Of a stretch of DNA of 64,000 bases, positions 1 through 13,000 are shown piece by piece. Where the stretch lies: contig CM061062.1 in NCBI GenBank assembly GCA_030762895.1, positions 136,693,104-136,757,103 of the forward strand, given 5' to 3'. Position 1 is the first letter of the stretch. Every line of letters starts with the position of its first letter. Made by a program: the position numbers and the translations under genes. The notes below the pieces were generated by a model. The model did no database searches and was not told the DNA's origin. It saw only the letters and a list, made by a program, of their open reading frames with translations. Source of the DNA: Sophora flavescens (lineage: Eukaryota; Streptophyta; Magnoliopsida; Fabales; Fabaceae).

Positions 1-397
1 TTGAAGACCTAGTGTTAGAGGTTGGGAAAGTATTCTGATTGGGGATCTCTCCAATGAATATTTGATAGAATGACCAGCTTAGGAGTATGAGTTGGGTTGT
101 ATATCAAAAGAGGTCGGTGAATGTAGTGTTATATACATCCATCTGTAGTTTGAACTTTTCTTTCAAAAGTGGAAACTTAGAGAAACGCTGTATGTCATGG
201 TAACTTTGTTACCAACGTGACTTTACGTTTTAAATGTATGTATGATGGATTTCAGAGTTATCCTTATGGAAAAAATTTTATACCCCAATTTCGACTTAAG
301 AGAAAACAAATTTTCCGAAAGCAACCAGCAAATTTTCTTTTAATTTACTTCCGCATGTGTTACGTAGTAATGCCCTAGGGGGGGGGGGGGGCGTTAC
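1..397 (+). mobile_element. 3' end of a family 1 LTR, plus orientation
   Basis: Read on the minus strand this stretch resembles the plus strand from 1471 to about 1860: the same terminal TGTAAC-CCC, a GGGCATTAC block, CGGAA-TAAATTAAAA, GCTTTCGGAAAA, and a later CCTAAGCTGGTC block. It is therefore the terminal part of an LTR running left to right and ending in CGTTACA at 397, opposite in direction to the LTR that ends at 1471. A run of 12 G lies just before the end. No primer-binding site follows, so this is a rearranged end and not an intact 5' LTR. Confidence 0.7.
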
Positions 398-1450
398 ACC
401 AGAAGTCTGCTTTCCAAATATGTATTTATTTTCCAGAGATCCATTTTGCATAAAAATGTATGAGCTTACGAATAAAGGTATATCACGCTGACAGCATCAC
501 ATTCTACACAAGTTTATCCACACCAAGTTATTATCTTCACTCTAGCATCATCCACAAGCCATAAATCCAACATGCAAGGGTCCTAGACCCTCAAAAACAT
601 ACATGTAAACATAATGGTTCAAACAAAGAGTTGTGAGAGGATCTTTAAGTTAAGCATGTGAGAATAACAAAAACATCTACTTTGCTCCACATAGGGGTTT
701 TCGGCCACCCTATCAAAATAGGTTTTGAAAAATTCTTTTGTGACATGCAAGTGCTTAAAATGATAGTAGATAAGTATAGGTATATTTCCATGGTCAAAAG
801 ACTTTTCTAAGGATTTTTCATAAAATTGTTGGTTGGTCTTTCCTCGTAAGGTGAGTCAATGGCTCCAAAATCTTAGACATTTCCTCGATGTGTCCTTGAA
901 ATAACCGGTTTGCTTTGCAAACTATGGATTTTAGTCATCGTCTGTGGTCAATTCACAAAAGTGATGTTTCATCCTTATGAGCAACACTGACACTCCCCAC
1001 GAGACACACTTGGTCTCCAAACTGTTCTGACGTCAATCTCCCCTTTAAGTCAAGTCATCTAATTCAACTAACTTTGGAGGCGATGTCCTACACGAAGCGA
1101 CGAAGATCCGATTGCATCTAGGAACTAGGTCAATCGAACTCAACATACTTAGCATGGACAAACCTAGAACATTCTCAGGGAATACTCCCGAAAAATCTTC
1201 CACATCGTGTACTTTATTCAAATGTCTGACACCATCCAGGAAGGATAGACGAATGTGTCAACACGAATCAGCGTACCATTTACTAATCATGAGTTCTCAT
1301 AAGGTCTCGATTAAATAGAACCCATCAAAACACACCTACTGATGCGTCAACACACATTGTTTCGACAAGGAAACAATTCAAGCAATGGCCAAACAGAGAT
1401 CACAGAACAAAAACATAACGGGCCTATTCCCCAAGTTCCTGAAAGACTCG

Positions 1451-1466
1451 ACCAGCTCTGATACCA
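1451..1466 (-). other. tRNA-iMet primer-binding site
   Basis: The minus strand reads TGGTATCAGAGCTGGT five bases after the LTR end at 1471, close to the canonical plant initiator-Met primer-binding site TGGTATCAGAGC. It fixes the direction of the element (minus) and the 3' end of its LTR. Confidence 0.85.
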
Positions 1467-1470
1467 CCAA

Positions 1471-4400
1471 TGTAACACCCCCTTGGGCATTACCTCCTAA
1501 CCACATGCGGAAATAAATTAAAAAGAAAATTAACTGGTTGCTTTCGGAAAACTACTATTATTTTTATAAATATGAAAATATGGGGGTAAAATTTTTTCTT
1601 TTTCTTTTCTGCGGAGTACTTAAAAATAGTACACACAACACAAAGGTACAAAATATATTATATTTTACTCACCAACATACATAAACAGATTTTATTCATC
1701 ATTCACAACATAATTTCTTTTGAAAAAAAAATACTTCATCATTCACAATAGAATTCCAAAAAGGTTTTTGACCACATAAACTGACTTTCTCAAAACACAC
1801 AACCCATGGAAAATCCTAAGCTGGTCGTTCTAGAAGAGAACTACTGGAAAGAACTCCGTAGTTCTCACCGTAAGATTTTCGCCAACCTCTTCAAGGATCG
1901 GGAGTAATATCCTCAAGTGAGGTTAGAAACTTCTTGACACCACTTGTCCTTCTGTAACAAAGTGCCACAACAAAGGACCAAGAAAACCTGATATATTGTA
2001 AGGGTGAGATACCAATATATGGATTAATTATGACGACTGCATGCCCAATCACAGAGCAACAGATACAGACAAATATTCATAATCAACATGTAAATTCTCA
2101 CAAATAATCAAATCAACCAACAATCATCGCCGTTTTTGGAAACATGGCACTTCTAGATTTCATCATTCTATCCTAGTCTCCGAAGCCCCAACTCTATGCA
2201 GTTTTTGAAAAACAGTGAGCTGATCAGGCTCAATTGCCACTCAAGCACAGATAGCCAACACATGTACATGGCTCAACTTAATTCCCACAGCAACTGTCCA
2301 ACTCAAGGCACAGTAATCAACACATGTAGGTTCCAGAGCACACCGTCCTACTCAAGGCACAGTGGCCAAGGCCCATGGAAATCATGGTCCATCAAGGCAC
2401 CAATGATACACCGTCGCATGAGATACCTTTCCCCTCAAGGCATTCACACAAAACAATTTGGGAACGTCTGCCAAATGCATGTAAAAATATTTATTTTTGA
2501 TAGCTTTTCTTTGTGCTTCATTCTTTCCTTCGTCGAGGCTCAAGGCTCATGACTATCCATAAATTTTCAACCTTTTAAAACTTTCACTGTCGACACAGGA
2601 CGTTTTAGCCCGAGTGTCCAGGCACAACAGTCCTAGACCTGTGCACTAGTCTTAGAGTTTGTGGTCGTAGAAAACAACTTTCACCTTTTTACTGCTTTCA
2701 CCTCGTTTTATCACAACGTATGTAGGACACACAGTCCACAACGTGTCTAGGACACACAGTCCACAACAACGTGTCTAGGACAAACAATCCACAACAACGT
2801 GTATAGGACACACAGTCCACCACAACGTAAATAGGACACACAGTCCACAACTTCATATATAAGACACATAGTCCACAACGTTGTGATACAGATCATGGAT
2901 TGCTTTAACTCTAGTATACCGACGTCTAGGTTACTAGGTTCACTTTTCAACGTTATTTTTCGTTCAATGAAAAACAAATACAAAACCAAAAGTTTCCGTA
3001 ACTTATCCGAGTTATCGGGCATTTTCCTTTGAACAAGATCTTTTAAATGTAAACTTTTCTTTTGAAATCCATTTGTTTAAAACTTTAAGTTTTAGAAATC
3101 CCATTCTATTCCCATAAAACCATTTTATTTTCAAATCTTCTTTTTCCTAAAACATTTGAAAATTTCCAAATAAATTCCTTTCAAGTTCCAAACTAACTTT
3201 TATTTTCCTTCAAAATATTTTCAAGGAAATTAATTGTCCTTTTTTTGTATAAAATCACTCAAATTTTTCCAATTGAGTTTTCAAAAAAATTGTTTTACTC
3301 TTAAAATTTTCAACCAGTCATTAAAATTATTTAACTTCTCCTTTTATCAAAACCTTGTTAAATAGAAACCTTTATTTATAATTTTCTTTGTAAAAATTTT
3401 CTTAAAGTTTTTATCCTTATTATTTGAGCTCTAGCCAATGGTTAGGCTTCTATGCAACAACAACAACACATACACAATCATTCCAACATATATAGGTAAC
3501 ATTCATACATTCATAAAAGATTAACTAAGCATAAGAGCATGTTTATCAGTCAAATATACCATCAAAGCAACAAGATCTCCAAGTCAATCTAAAACAACCA
3601 CAACAACAACATCATCCAAAGACATATAATTATCAGGTCAAGCAACAACTTAAGCCACCAATCAAAACTCAGCAAAACACACATAAAATCAATCACAACA
3701 ACATGTAGTTGTCATAAAGATCATCCCTCAGGCTTTCTCCCATTACCTGATTCGACGGATAGAAAAAGTCTTCGTCTCCGTGTTGCCCAGAGCAAGCTTC
3801 CTTTGCCCACCGCGTGCCGCAAGTCTACGAATTAAGTGAACGACTTAAATTAAAATAACAATGTCGTCTTATCTTTCTAAGTATAGGTTTTGGCCATGAC
3901 TGGAAAAATGATGCTAGAGATGTCTGATAAATTCTTGGATTACATTTTGTCCAAGACTTACTTTATATATATATATACTTTATTCCCATATTTTATATCT
4001 TTATATTAATCACTGGTTTATAGTCCATTTCATGCCAAAAATCTTTAGTTGATCATGTTAAAAGACATTATTTTTAAAATCGCATTTTTTTCCATTCAAA
4101 AATTTGAGTGAGCTCTTTCATAAAATAATTTTCAAGACAACAGTGGGTTTACATTGTGAATGATCATACAAATGACCTTCAAAATCCTTCAAAATTTAAT
4201 TGAGGGTACCAAACTCATACATAAACATATTGTAGTTTGTCCCATGTCAAAATTCGAAGGAATTAATTTATTAAAAATCCAACTCTGCCTCTGTTTGTGC
4301 AGGATTTTCCATAAATCCAAGTTCATCAACATGTAAGTTTTTGAAATTGTTTCTCCTTATATACACATGTAAAAATCTCAAATCCTACACCAAACGTTGG

Positions 4401-4576
4401 ATATACTTCAGTAGTAACCCAGAAAATTGTATAAAAGTTTTTAATCTTCAAAATCATATTTAAAATTACCATGCAACCAACTATGTACATATTTTCGTGG
4501 ACAGAATTTGGTTCTACTTTGACAGGTGTTTTGACCTAGTAAATCTTATCCAAATACTTACATATAATATATCGAA
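1471..4576 (-). mobile_element. Family 1 LTR, 5'-truncated, minus strand
   Basis: On the minus strand this LTR ends in GGGGGTGTTACA at 1471, directly followed by a tRNA-iMet type primer-binding site. Its body is homologous, in reverse, to the family 2 LTR at 11370-13869 and 38280-39660: a block with a GT splice-donor-like site, the GGACTGTGTGTCC minisatellite, and a CGGACTG-GTCC-TGT block. It lacks the U3 and TATA part seen in family 2 and joins internal sequence at 4576/4577. The iMet primer-binding site and terminal TGTAACACCC are what I expect of a chromovirus of the Tekay/Del type, but no coding region is linked. Confidence 0.7.
2713..2890 (-). repeat. GGACTGTGTGTCC minisatellite in LTR, about 6 units
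   Basis: About six imperfect units of roughly 25-31 bp built on AGGACACACAGTCCACAAC, separated by ACGTGTCT-like linkers. Each core is itself partly palindromic. The related tract at 6615-6830 has seven units. Family 2 carries two to four degenerate units at 12230-12330 and 39365-39460. The 91-residue reading frame across it (2747-3022, minus) is a repeat artefact. Confidence 0.85.
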
Positions 4577-5359
4577 TTAAAGCCCCAGAAGCCTGCTTAC
4601 CAAATATGTATTTGTTTTCCAGAGATCCATTTTGTATAAAAATGAATGGGCTTACGAATAAAGGTATATCATGTTGCCACAATCACATTCTACACAAGTT
4701 TATCCACACCAAGTTATTATCTTCACTCTAGCATCATCCACAAGCCATAAAACTAACATGCAAGGGTCCTAGACCCTCAAAAACATACATGCAAACATAT
4801 ATCAACCAAAAATAGTAACTATTATTATCAAATAATGGTTCAAACAAAGAGTTGTGAGAGGCTCTTTAAGTCAAGCATGTGAGAATAACAAAAACATCTA
4901 CTTTGCTCCACATAGGGGTTTTCGGCAACCCTATCAAAATAGGTTTTGAAAAATTCTTTTGTGACATGCAAGTGCTTAAGATGATAGTAGAGATAAGTAT
5001 AAGTATATGAAAATTAGTTGCATGCTCATCAAAAGACTTTTCTAAGGATTTTTCTTAAAATTTTTAGTTGGTCTTTCCTTGCAAGGTGAGTCAACGGCTC
5101 CAAAATCTTAGACATTTCCTCGATGTGTCTGTGAAATAACTGGTTATATTTACAAACTACGGATTTTAGTCACCGTCTGCGGTCACTTTCACAAAAGTGA
5201 TGTTTCTCCAAAATGTTCTGACGTCAATCTCCCCTTTAAGTCAAGTAACCTAATTCAACTAACTTTAGAGGTGGTATCCTACACGAAGCGACAAAGATCC
5301 GATTGAATCTAGGAACTAGGTCAATCGAACTCAACATCCCCAATTTCTCGAAAGACTCG

Positions 5360-5375
5360 ACCAACTCTGATACCA
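5360..5375 (-). other. tRNA-iMet primer-binding site, unit 2
   Basis: The minus strand reads TGGTATCAGAGTTGGT five bases after the LTR end at 5380. It matches the site at 1451-1466 with one change. Confidence 0.8.
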
Positions 5376-5379
5376 CCAA

Positions 5380-8300
5380 TGTAACACCCCCCTTGGGCAT
5401 TACCTCCTAACCACTTGTGGAAATAAATTAAAAAGAAAATTTACTGGCTGCTTTCGGAAAAACTACGATTATTTTCATAAATCTGAAAACATGGGGGTAA
5501 AAATTTTTCTTTTTCTTTTCTGTGGAGTACTTAAAAATAGTACACACAACACAAAGGTACAAATTATATTATATTGTAGTCACCAACATACATAAACAGA
5601 TTTTATTCATCATTCATAACATAATTTATTTTGAAAAAAAATTACTTCATCATTCACAATAGAATTTCAAAAAGGTTTTAGACCACATAAACTGACTTTC
5701 TCAAAACACACAACCCATGGAAAATCCTAAGCTGGTCGTTCTAGAAGACAACTACTGGAAAGAACTCCGTAGTTCTCACTGTAAGATTTTCGCCAACCTC
5801 TTCAAGGATCGGGAGTAATATCCTCAAGTGAGGTTAGAAACTTCTTGACACCACTTGTCCTTGTGTAACAAAGCGCCATAGCAAAGGACCAAGAAAACCT
5901 GATATACTGTAAGGGTGAGATACCAATATATGGATTAATTATGACGATTGCATGACCAAACACAGAGCAACAGATACAGACAAATATTCATAATCAACAT
6001 ATAAATTCTCACAAATAATCATATCAGCCAACAATCATCGCCGTTTTTGAAAACATGGCACTTCTATATTTCATCATTCTATCCTAGTCTCCGGAGACCC
6101 CAACTCTATTCAGTTTTTGAAAAAAAGTGACCTGATCAAGCTCAATTACCACTCAGGCACAGATAGCCAACACATGTACATGGCTCAACTTAATTCCCAC
6201 AGCAACTGTCCAACTCAAGGCACAGTAACTAATCAACGCATGTGGGTTCCAGAGCACACCGTCTTACACAAGGCACGGTGAACAAGGCTCATGGAAATCA
6301 TGGTCCATCAAGACACCAATGATACACCATCGCATGAGATACCTTTCCCCTCAAGGCATTTACAGAATTTGGGAACGTTTTCCAAATGCATGTAAAAATA
6401 TTTATTTTTCGTAACTTTTCTTTGTGCTTCATTATTTCCTTCGTCGAGGCTCAAGGCTCATGACCATCCATAAATTTTCAACCTTTTAAAACTTTCATTG
6501 TCGACACAGGACGTTTTAGCCCGAGTATCCAATCACAACAGTCCTAGACCTGTGCACTAGTCTTAGACTTTGTGGTCGTAGAAAACAACGTTCACCTTTT
6601 TACTGCTTTCACCACGTTTTGTCACAACGTATGTAGGACACAAAGTCCACAACAATGAAAAGAGGACACACAGTCCACAACAACGTGTCTAGGACACACA
6701 GTCCACAAAAACGTGTCAAGGACAAACAGTCCACAACAACGTGTATAGGACACACAGTCCACAACAACGTAAATAGGACACACTGTCCACAACTTCATAT
6801 ATAGGACACACAGTCCACAACGTTGTGATACGGATCATGGATCCACGTGCTTTAACTCTAGTATCCCGACGTCTCGTTTACTATGTTCACTTTTCAACGT
6901 TATTTTTCGTTCAATGAAAAAAAAATACAAAACCAAAAGTTTACGTAACTTATCCGAGTTATCGGACATTTTCCTTTGAACAAGATCTTTTAAATGCAAA
7001 CTTTTCTTTTCAAATCCTTTTGTTTAAAACTTTAAGTTTTATAAATCCCATTCTATTTCCATAAAACCATTTTATTTTCACATCTTCTTTTTCGTAAAAC
7101 ATTTGAAAATTTCCAAATAAATTCCTTTCAATTTCCAAACTAACTTTTATTTTCCTTCAAAACATTTTCAAGGAAATTAATTGTCCTTTTGTATAAAATC
7201 ACTAAAATTTTTCCAATTGAGTTTTCAAAAAAATTGTTTTACTCTCTAAAATTTTCAACAAATCATTAAAGTTGTTTAACTTCCCCCTTTTATCAAAACC
7301 TTGTTAAACAGAAACCTTTATTTATAATTTTCTTTGTAAAAATTTTCTTAATGCTTTTATCCTTATTATTTGAGTTCTAGCCAGTGGTTAGGCTTCCATG
7401 CAACAACAACAACACATACACAATCATTCCACCATATTTAAGAAACATTCATACATTCATAAAAGATTAACTAAGCATAAGAGCATGTTTATCAGTCAAA
7501 TATACCATCAAAGCAACAAGATCTCCAGGTCATTCTAAAACAACCACAACAACTACATTATCAAAGAACATATAATTATCAGGTCAAGCAACAACTTTAG
7601 CCACCAATCAAAACTCAGCAAACACACATAAAATCAATCACAACAATATGTAGTTGTCATAAAGAGCATCCCTCAGGCTTTCTACCCTTACTTGATTCGA
7701 CGGATAGAAAAAGTCTTCGTTTCCATGTTACCCAGAGCAAGCTTCCTTTGCCCACCACGTGCCGCAAGTCTGCGAATTAAGCAAACAACTTAAATTAAAA
7801 CAACAAAGTCATCTTATCTTTCTAAGTATAGGTTTTGGCCATGACTGGAAAAATGATGCTAGAGATGTCTGATAAATTCTTGGATTACATTTTGTCCAAG
7901 ACTTACTTTATATATATATACACTTTATTCCCATATTTTATATCTTTATATTAATAACTGGTTTATAGTCCATTTCATGCCAAAAATCTTTAGTTGATCA
8001 TGTTAAAAGACATTATTTTTAAAATCACATTTTTTTCCATTCAAAAATTTAAGCGAGCTCTTTTATAAAATCATTTTCAAGACAGCAGTGGGTTTAAATT
8101 GTGAATGATCATTCAGATGACCTTCCAAATCCTTGAAAATTTAATTGAGGGTATCCAACTCACATATAAACATATTGTTGTTTGTCACATGTCGAAATTC
8201 GAAGGAATTAATTTATTAAAAATCCAACAATGCCTCTCTTTGTGCAGGATTTTCCAGAAATCCAAGTTCATCATGTAACTTTATGAAATTTTTTCTCCTT

Positions 8301-8519
8301 ATATACATATGTAAACATCTTAAATCTTCAACCAAACGTTAGGTATACTTCATTAGTAACCCGGAAAATTATATAAAAGTTTTTAACCTTCAAAATCATA
8401 TTTAAAATCACCATGCAACCAACTATGTACATATTTTCCCAGACATAATTTGTTTCTACTTTGACGGGTGTTTTAACCTAGTAAATCTTATCCAAATACT
8501 TACATATAATATATCAAAT
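5380..8519 (-). mobile_element. Family 1 LTR in unit 2, 5'-truncated
   Basis: Same LTR segment as 1471-4576, ending on the minus strand in GGGGGGTGTTACA. It holds the seven-unit minisatellite (6615-6830) and the splice-donor-like block near 7669-7695. Confidence 0.7.
6615..6830 (-). repeat. GGACTGTGTGTCC minisatellite, 7 units
   Basis: Seven imperfect units of the array at 2713-2890. One extra unit has the linker ACAATGAAAAG. Copy number varies between otherwise similar LTR copies. Confidence 0.85.
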
Positions 8520-8998
8520 TAAAGCCCCAAAAGTCTTATTTCAAAATATATATTTGTTTTCCAGAGATCCATTTTGTATAAAAACTTATGGGTTTACGAA
8601 TAAAGGTATATCATGGTGCCAGAATAACATTCTGCACAAGTTTACCCACACCAAGTTATTATCTTCACTCTAGCATCATCCACAAGCCATAAAACCAACT
8701 TGCAAGGGTCCTAGACCCTCAAAAACATACATGCAAACATATATCAACCAAAAATAGTAACTATTATTATCAAATAATGGTTCAAACAAAGAGTTGTGAG
8801 AGGATCTTTAAGTCAAGCATGTGAGAATAACAAAAACATCTACTTTGCTCCACATAGGGGTTTTCGACCACCCTATCAAAATAGTTTTTGAAAAATTCTT
8901 TTGTGACATGCAAGTGCTTAAAATGATAGTAGAGATAAGTATAAGTATATGAAAATTAATTCCATGCTCAAAAGACTTTTCTAAGGATTTTTCTTAAA
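8520..8998 (-). repeat. Tandem unit 3, left part
   Basis: Matches 4577-5060 and 398-825. It breaks at a T-rich stretch near 8998, and the matching sequence resumes at 14844 (TTGGTCTTTCC). The 5.8 kb in between is a later insertion. Confidence 0.8.
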
Positions 8999-10011
8999 TT
9001 TTTTAATTAAAACTATAAACATGCAAAATAACAAAAGTGGCATCCATGTTGGTGAAAAAGATATTTCTGAGGAAATAAGGAGCAAGAGAGGAGAGTTAAG
9101 AGAAATGGTCCACAAGAAGCTTATAAAAGTTGGCTGCTTTGAGGATTTAGTGGTATTTTGAGTGTATCTCACCATATAGTCATCCAAAAATTATAAAATT
9201 GGGTTTGGTGGAAAGGTAAGAAAGTGAGGGACAACTTTGTTGTTGTAGGTTTTACTACATTCGGAACAGATCAGGGGTGAAAAGGGCCTTCTTTCTTCTG
9301 TTCTCGAGTTGCTGGGGATTTTGAGCAGTTTTGGTGATTTGGGAATATCTCCCAATATACTTATCCGTTTTTTATGATCTTTAGCTCGTTGGAAAGAGGA
9401 GAGGAATAGGAAAAACTTTCATGTACGAAGTTTTTCGATTTTCAGAGTAGAAAAGGGTCGAATTTTCGGTATGAGTTTAAATGTGTTTATTTTAGATTAA
9501 ACTCAGAGGATGATTTTAATGAAACTAAAATCATTTTCTTGTGTTGTTATATCATATGAAGTCACGGTAAAAATTTCGATTGAAAATTCAGACGGAAGTC
9601 GGTCTGCGTTTTCACTGCCGGTACAAGTTTACTGTGTAAAAACCTAATTTTGACCCGTGAACGAAACAGTTGATGTTTTTATTATGTTTCCTTCAACTTT
9701 GGTTATTTTTAAAATTTTCGTTCAAAAATAAAATATAATATTTTATTTGGGTGAAAACGTTGGAAGAATTACGATCGAAAATGCAACCGGGTACGAAATG
9801 GAGCAGATTAGGGAACATAAAAGAAGTGAGGAGACATGATGGAAGAGGCTATGACACACTCCAAAAGTTTAATCATCACACATTTCAAATTATAATACTA
9901 TTCTAATCCAAAAAGTTATTTCTCTTTCTTCTTCCATCCAATCAAGCATTAAACCACCAAGCTTGCTCAACAAGCCCTCCATCACTTCCCTTGGTCGTGG
10001 ACTTCCCCCCT

Positions 10012-10020
10012 CTATATATA
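10012..10020 (+). promoter_or_regulatory. TATA box of family 2 LTR
   Basis: CTATATATATCCC lies just before a pyrimidine-rich, TTCATC-rich leader, in the same position as the TATA boxes at 27756-27763 and, inverted, at 27140-27147. It is the likely Pol II promoter of the LTR. Confidence 0.55.
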
Positions 10021-13000
10021 TCCCTTCCATTTTCACTTCATCATCTTCCTTCTTCAAACTCCATTAAACCTTCATCTTCTTCCTTTCTCTTGAATGTTCA
10101 AGCTCTTAAAGCTTTAGTTTTTATTCATCTTTTCTACTTAAGTTCTTCATTAAATTTCTTCCTTATACTAAGGGTAATGCTCTCATATGAATCCTTTTGC
10201 AAGTTTCATATTTTATTTCTTAGTTTACTTTATGAGTTCTTTATATGCTTTAAACTTCTAAAATCTCTCTAAAATGGTAGAAAACTCCTTTTGAGTTGAA
10301 ACCACTTTTTATAGTCTTGTATTAACTTATATTTTTACATACTAAGATGTTGTGTAAAACAAAAATCTCTTCCTATCTCTTCCAATGAAGGCCGAATTCT
10401 TGCATTTATGACCTAGGAGGTTTTGTTTCAACTTTTGGAATATGATCATGTGTTTGAGTTTCTAACTATCCATTGATCTTAAATCTATAAATCTTGGAAG
10501 GTTTGATAGCTTGTTCCTATGATGACCGAAAATATGAATAAGTAGGCCTAGGATACTATGTTTCAACTTTCCAAGTACGATCATGGATTTAGAACTCTTA
10601 ATACCTTGTGATTCTAAACCTAAGAGTTATTGTTAAACAAAGAATATTTTCCTCATCATCCTATGATGGCCGAAACTTAGAGCTTAGGTGCTAGGATGTT
10701 TGAGTTTTTATTTTTCCAAAATGATCATGGACTTGAGCTCCATAAGATATTTGGATGCTAAGTCTAAGAGATTTGAGAGTTTAAGGATTTCTAACTTGTT
10801 TATTCTATGTTATTAAAGCTAGGATGTATTACTTTCATTTTTCCAAGATGATCATGGACTTGAGCTCCATAAGATATTTGGATGCTAAGTCTAAGAGATT
10901 GGAATGTTTAAGTTTCCATTATTTTCCAAGATGATGATGGACTTGATCTCCATAAGATATTTGGATGCTAAGTCTAAGAGATTGGAAAGTTTAAAGATTT
11001 CTAGCCTATAAATCCTATGAAGGCCGAACCTAGAAGGTTATGGACCTAGGATACTTTGTTCTTATTTTTCCAAAATGATCATGGTTTTGAGCTCCTTAAT
11101 ACATATGGATGCTAAACCTAATAGATTGGAAAGTTTAGTGAATGCTAGCCTATTTTACTAGCCTTGGCCGAATACCCTAAGTTTATAACTTAGTGGGATT
11201 TTAATTCAACTTTATTAAATGATCATCGTTTGTGAACTCCTAACACTTAAGGATCATAAATCCATGAGTTGTATAATTTTTGGGAAACTCTAACCCTAAG
11301 AACTAGTCTTGTCCGAACCTATACCTTGTGGTTTAGTGTTCTTGTTTGATTTTAACTTGTGATTTTGTGTTCATAACCTTAGACTTCCATCGCGGAGGAA
11401 ACAAGGACGTTCGTGGTATACCTCTTGGAGCATCTAATTTCCTTACCTTCGCAGAAGGTAAGAGGGGATTGCCTAGGGATATTCAATGACTATATGCATG
11501 TGTGTATGTGTTTACTTGAGTGATTTGAATATTATTATGATGTGGAGCAAACACTTGAATGACTTGTTTACTTGAACTATTGTGATTATTACTTGAAGTT
11601 GATTATTACTTGCCGTAAAGTATTGTGAGTTGTATATATGTGATGAAATATCGTTAACTGTGATATTATTGTTGAGAATATATTACCGTTGATTGAAGTT
11701 TGAGAAGCCGGACTTGAGTCTGTGCTCAATGATTATAAGGATTTAAAGCCTTAATAAGCCTAGAATAGAACTTTGAAAGTATTGATTTCATTTATAAAAG
11801 TTCCTTGTTTAAAACACTTACTTCAAGAGAATAAGATTCCTGTTTTGAAAAGAAACGTTGAAGTGTTTTTAAGTCAATAAAAACTACCTTTTTATGATCC
11901 AAAGTTTGTACGAGAGAAAACCTTTTTCGAACTATGTGTTTTATGAAGGAAAAACACCTTTGAAAATATTTGACTTTATACCATCAAGGATTTCAAAAGC
12001 AAACGAATTTCCTAAATGTTTTATAAAAGAATTTGTAAAGGAAAAGATTTTCTCCTAAATGATTTAGAAACGTTCCGGTTACTTGGATAAGTGACCGAGC
12101 TTTTATTTTGGTTATGATTTTCACTAAGTGAAATGTAAGCACATGTTAAAGAGAATCTAGTTTGCAAGACGTCGGTTCTAGTATTCAGTTATAAGCATGC
12201 GATCTGGGATCCGTGTCAAGAATTATGGACCAAGGGTCCTAATCGTGATATTATGGGCTAGGAGTCCTAATCTTGGAATTGAGGACTGTGTCCTAATTTC
12301 ATTGTTATGGGCTAGGAGTCCTTATCATGTTGAAATAAAACATGGATAAAATTATAATTGTTTCTATGACCACAACCTTGGACTGCGGCATCAATCTAAG
12401 GTGTTGTGATTGAGCACTCGGACTGCACGTCCTGTGTTATCGATCTTCAAGTAATGAAAAATGTGAATAGTCGTGAGCTTTGGGCTTCGACAACGGAAAA
12501 GAGTGAACACAAAGAAAAGTCTCGATAATGAAAAGTCTTTCATTCATATGCATTTCCCCTTAGCAGACGTGCTTGAGTTACCGAATACCCGCTTAAGATG
12601 TGATGATGTATGCATCCGAATGGCGGTTATAAGGGATTAGTGATGATGTTGATCCGGGTGCATGAGGTGACGGAAACAACTTGCCAATGCGTCATACGAG
12701 CCTGATCAACTCTTTCTTTCTTAATGATAAAACGGTGAAGATATCTCATGAGATTAAGTTTAGAGCCTGATGATTGAAGTGTCATGCATTATCTTTATAA
12801 AATTGATTGATTCGGGTATGAGATCCACTGAAATAATACTTATTGTTTACCTATGAATAATGTTTAAAATGTTAATATGTCAACGTGTTGTATGTATCAT
12901 GTATATGGTTGTTGTGCGATATATCCGTTGTCGGTATCTCACTCTTTCATTTCAACTTGTTATTCTCTCTTCCTCTTTGGTATCGCCGTATGTATATGAG

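Larger units (their letters stand above)
398..4576 (-). repeat. Tandem unit 1: internal fragment plus truncated family 1 LTR
   Basis: First of about 2.3 tandem units. On the minus strand it is a truncated LTR (4576 to 1471) followed by a primer-binding site and about 1.07 kb of 5' internal sequence (1470 to 398). Unit 2 (4577-8519) matches it along its length with small indels, including loss of about 300 bp of the internal part. The junction into CCAGAAG at 398 and 4577, and into the matching CCAAAAG at 8525, recurs, so the chimera formed first and was then amplified. No coding capacity is visible. Confidence 0.8.
4577..8519 (-). repeat. Tandem unit 2
   Basis: Near copy of 398-4576: internal fragment 4577-5379, then LTR 5380-8519 (minus). 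Relative to unit 1 the internal part lacks about 300 bp, so CAACATCCCC joins directly to the block before the primer-binding site. It also carries a short extra segment around 4797-4840 that unit 3 shares. By eye the units are roughly 90% or more identical. Confidence 0.8.

Noticed and set aside
2747..3022. 91-codon ORF with repeated Cys/Val units (minus strand)
   Set aside because: It only reads through the GGACTGTGTGTCC minisatellite and is not kept in the sister copy.
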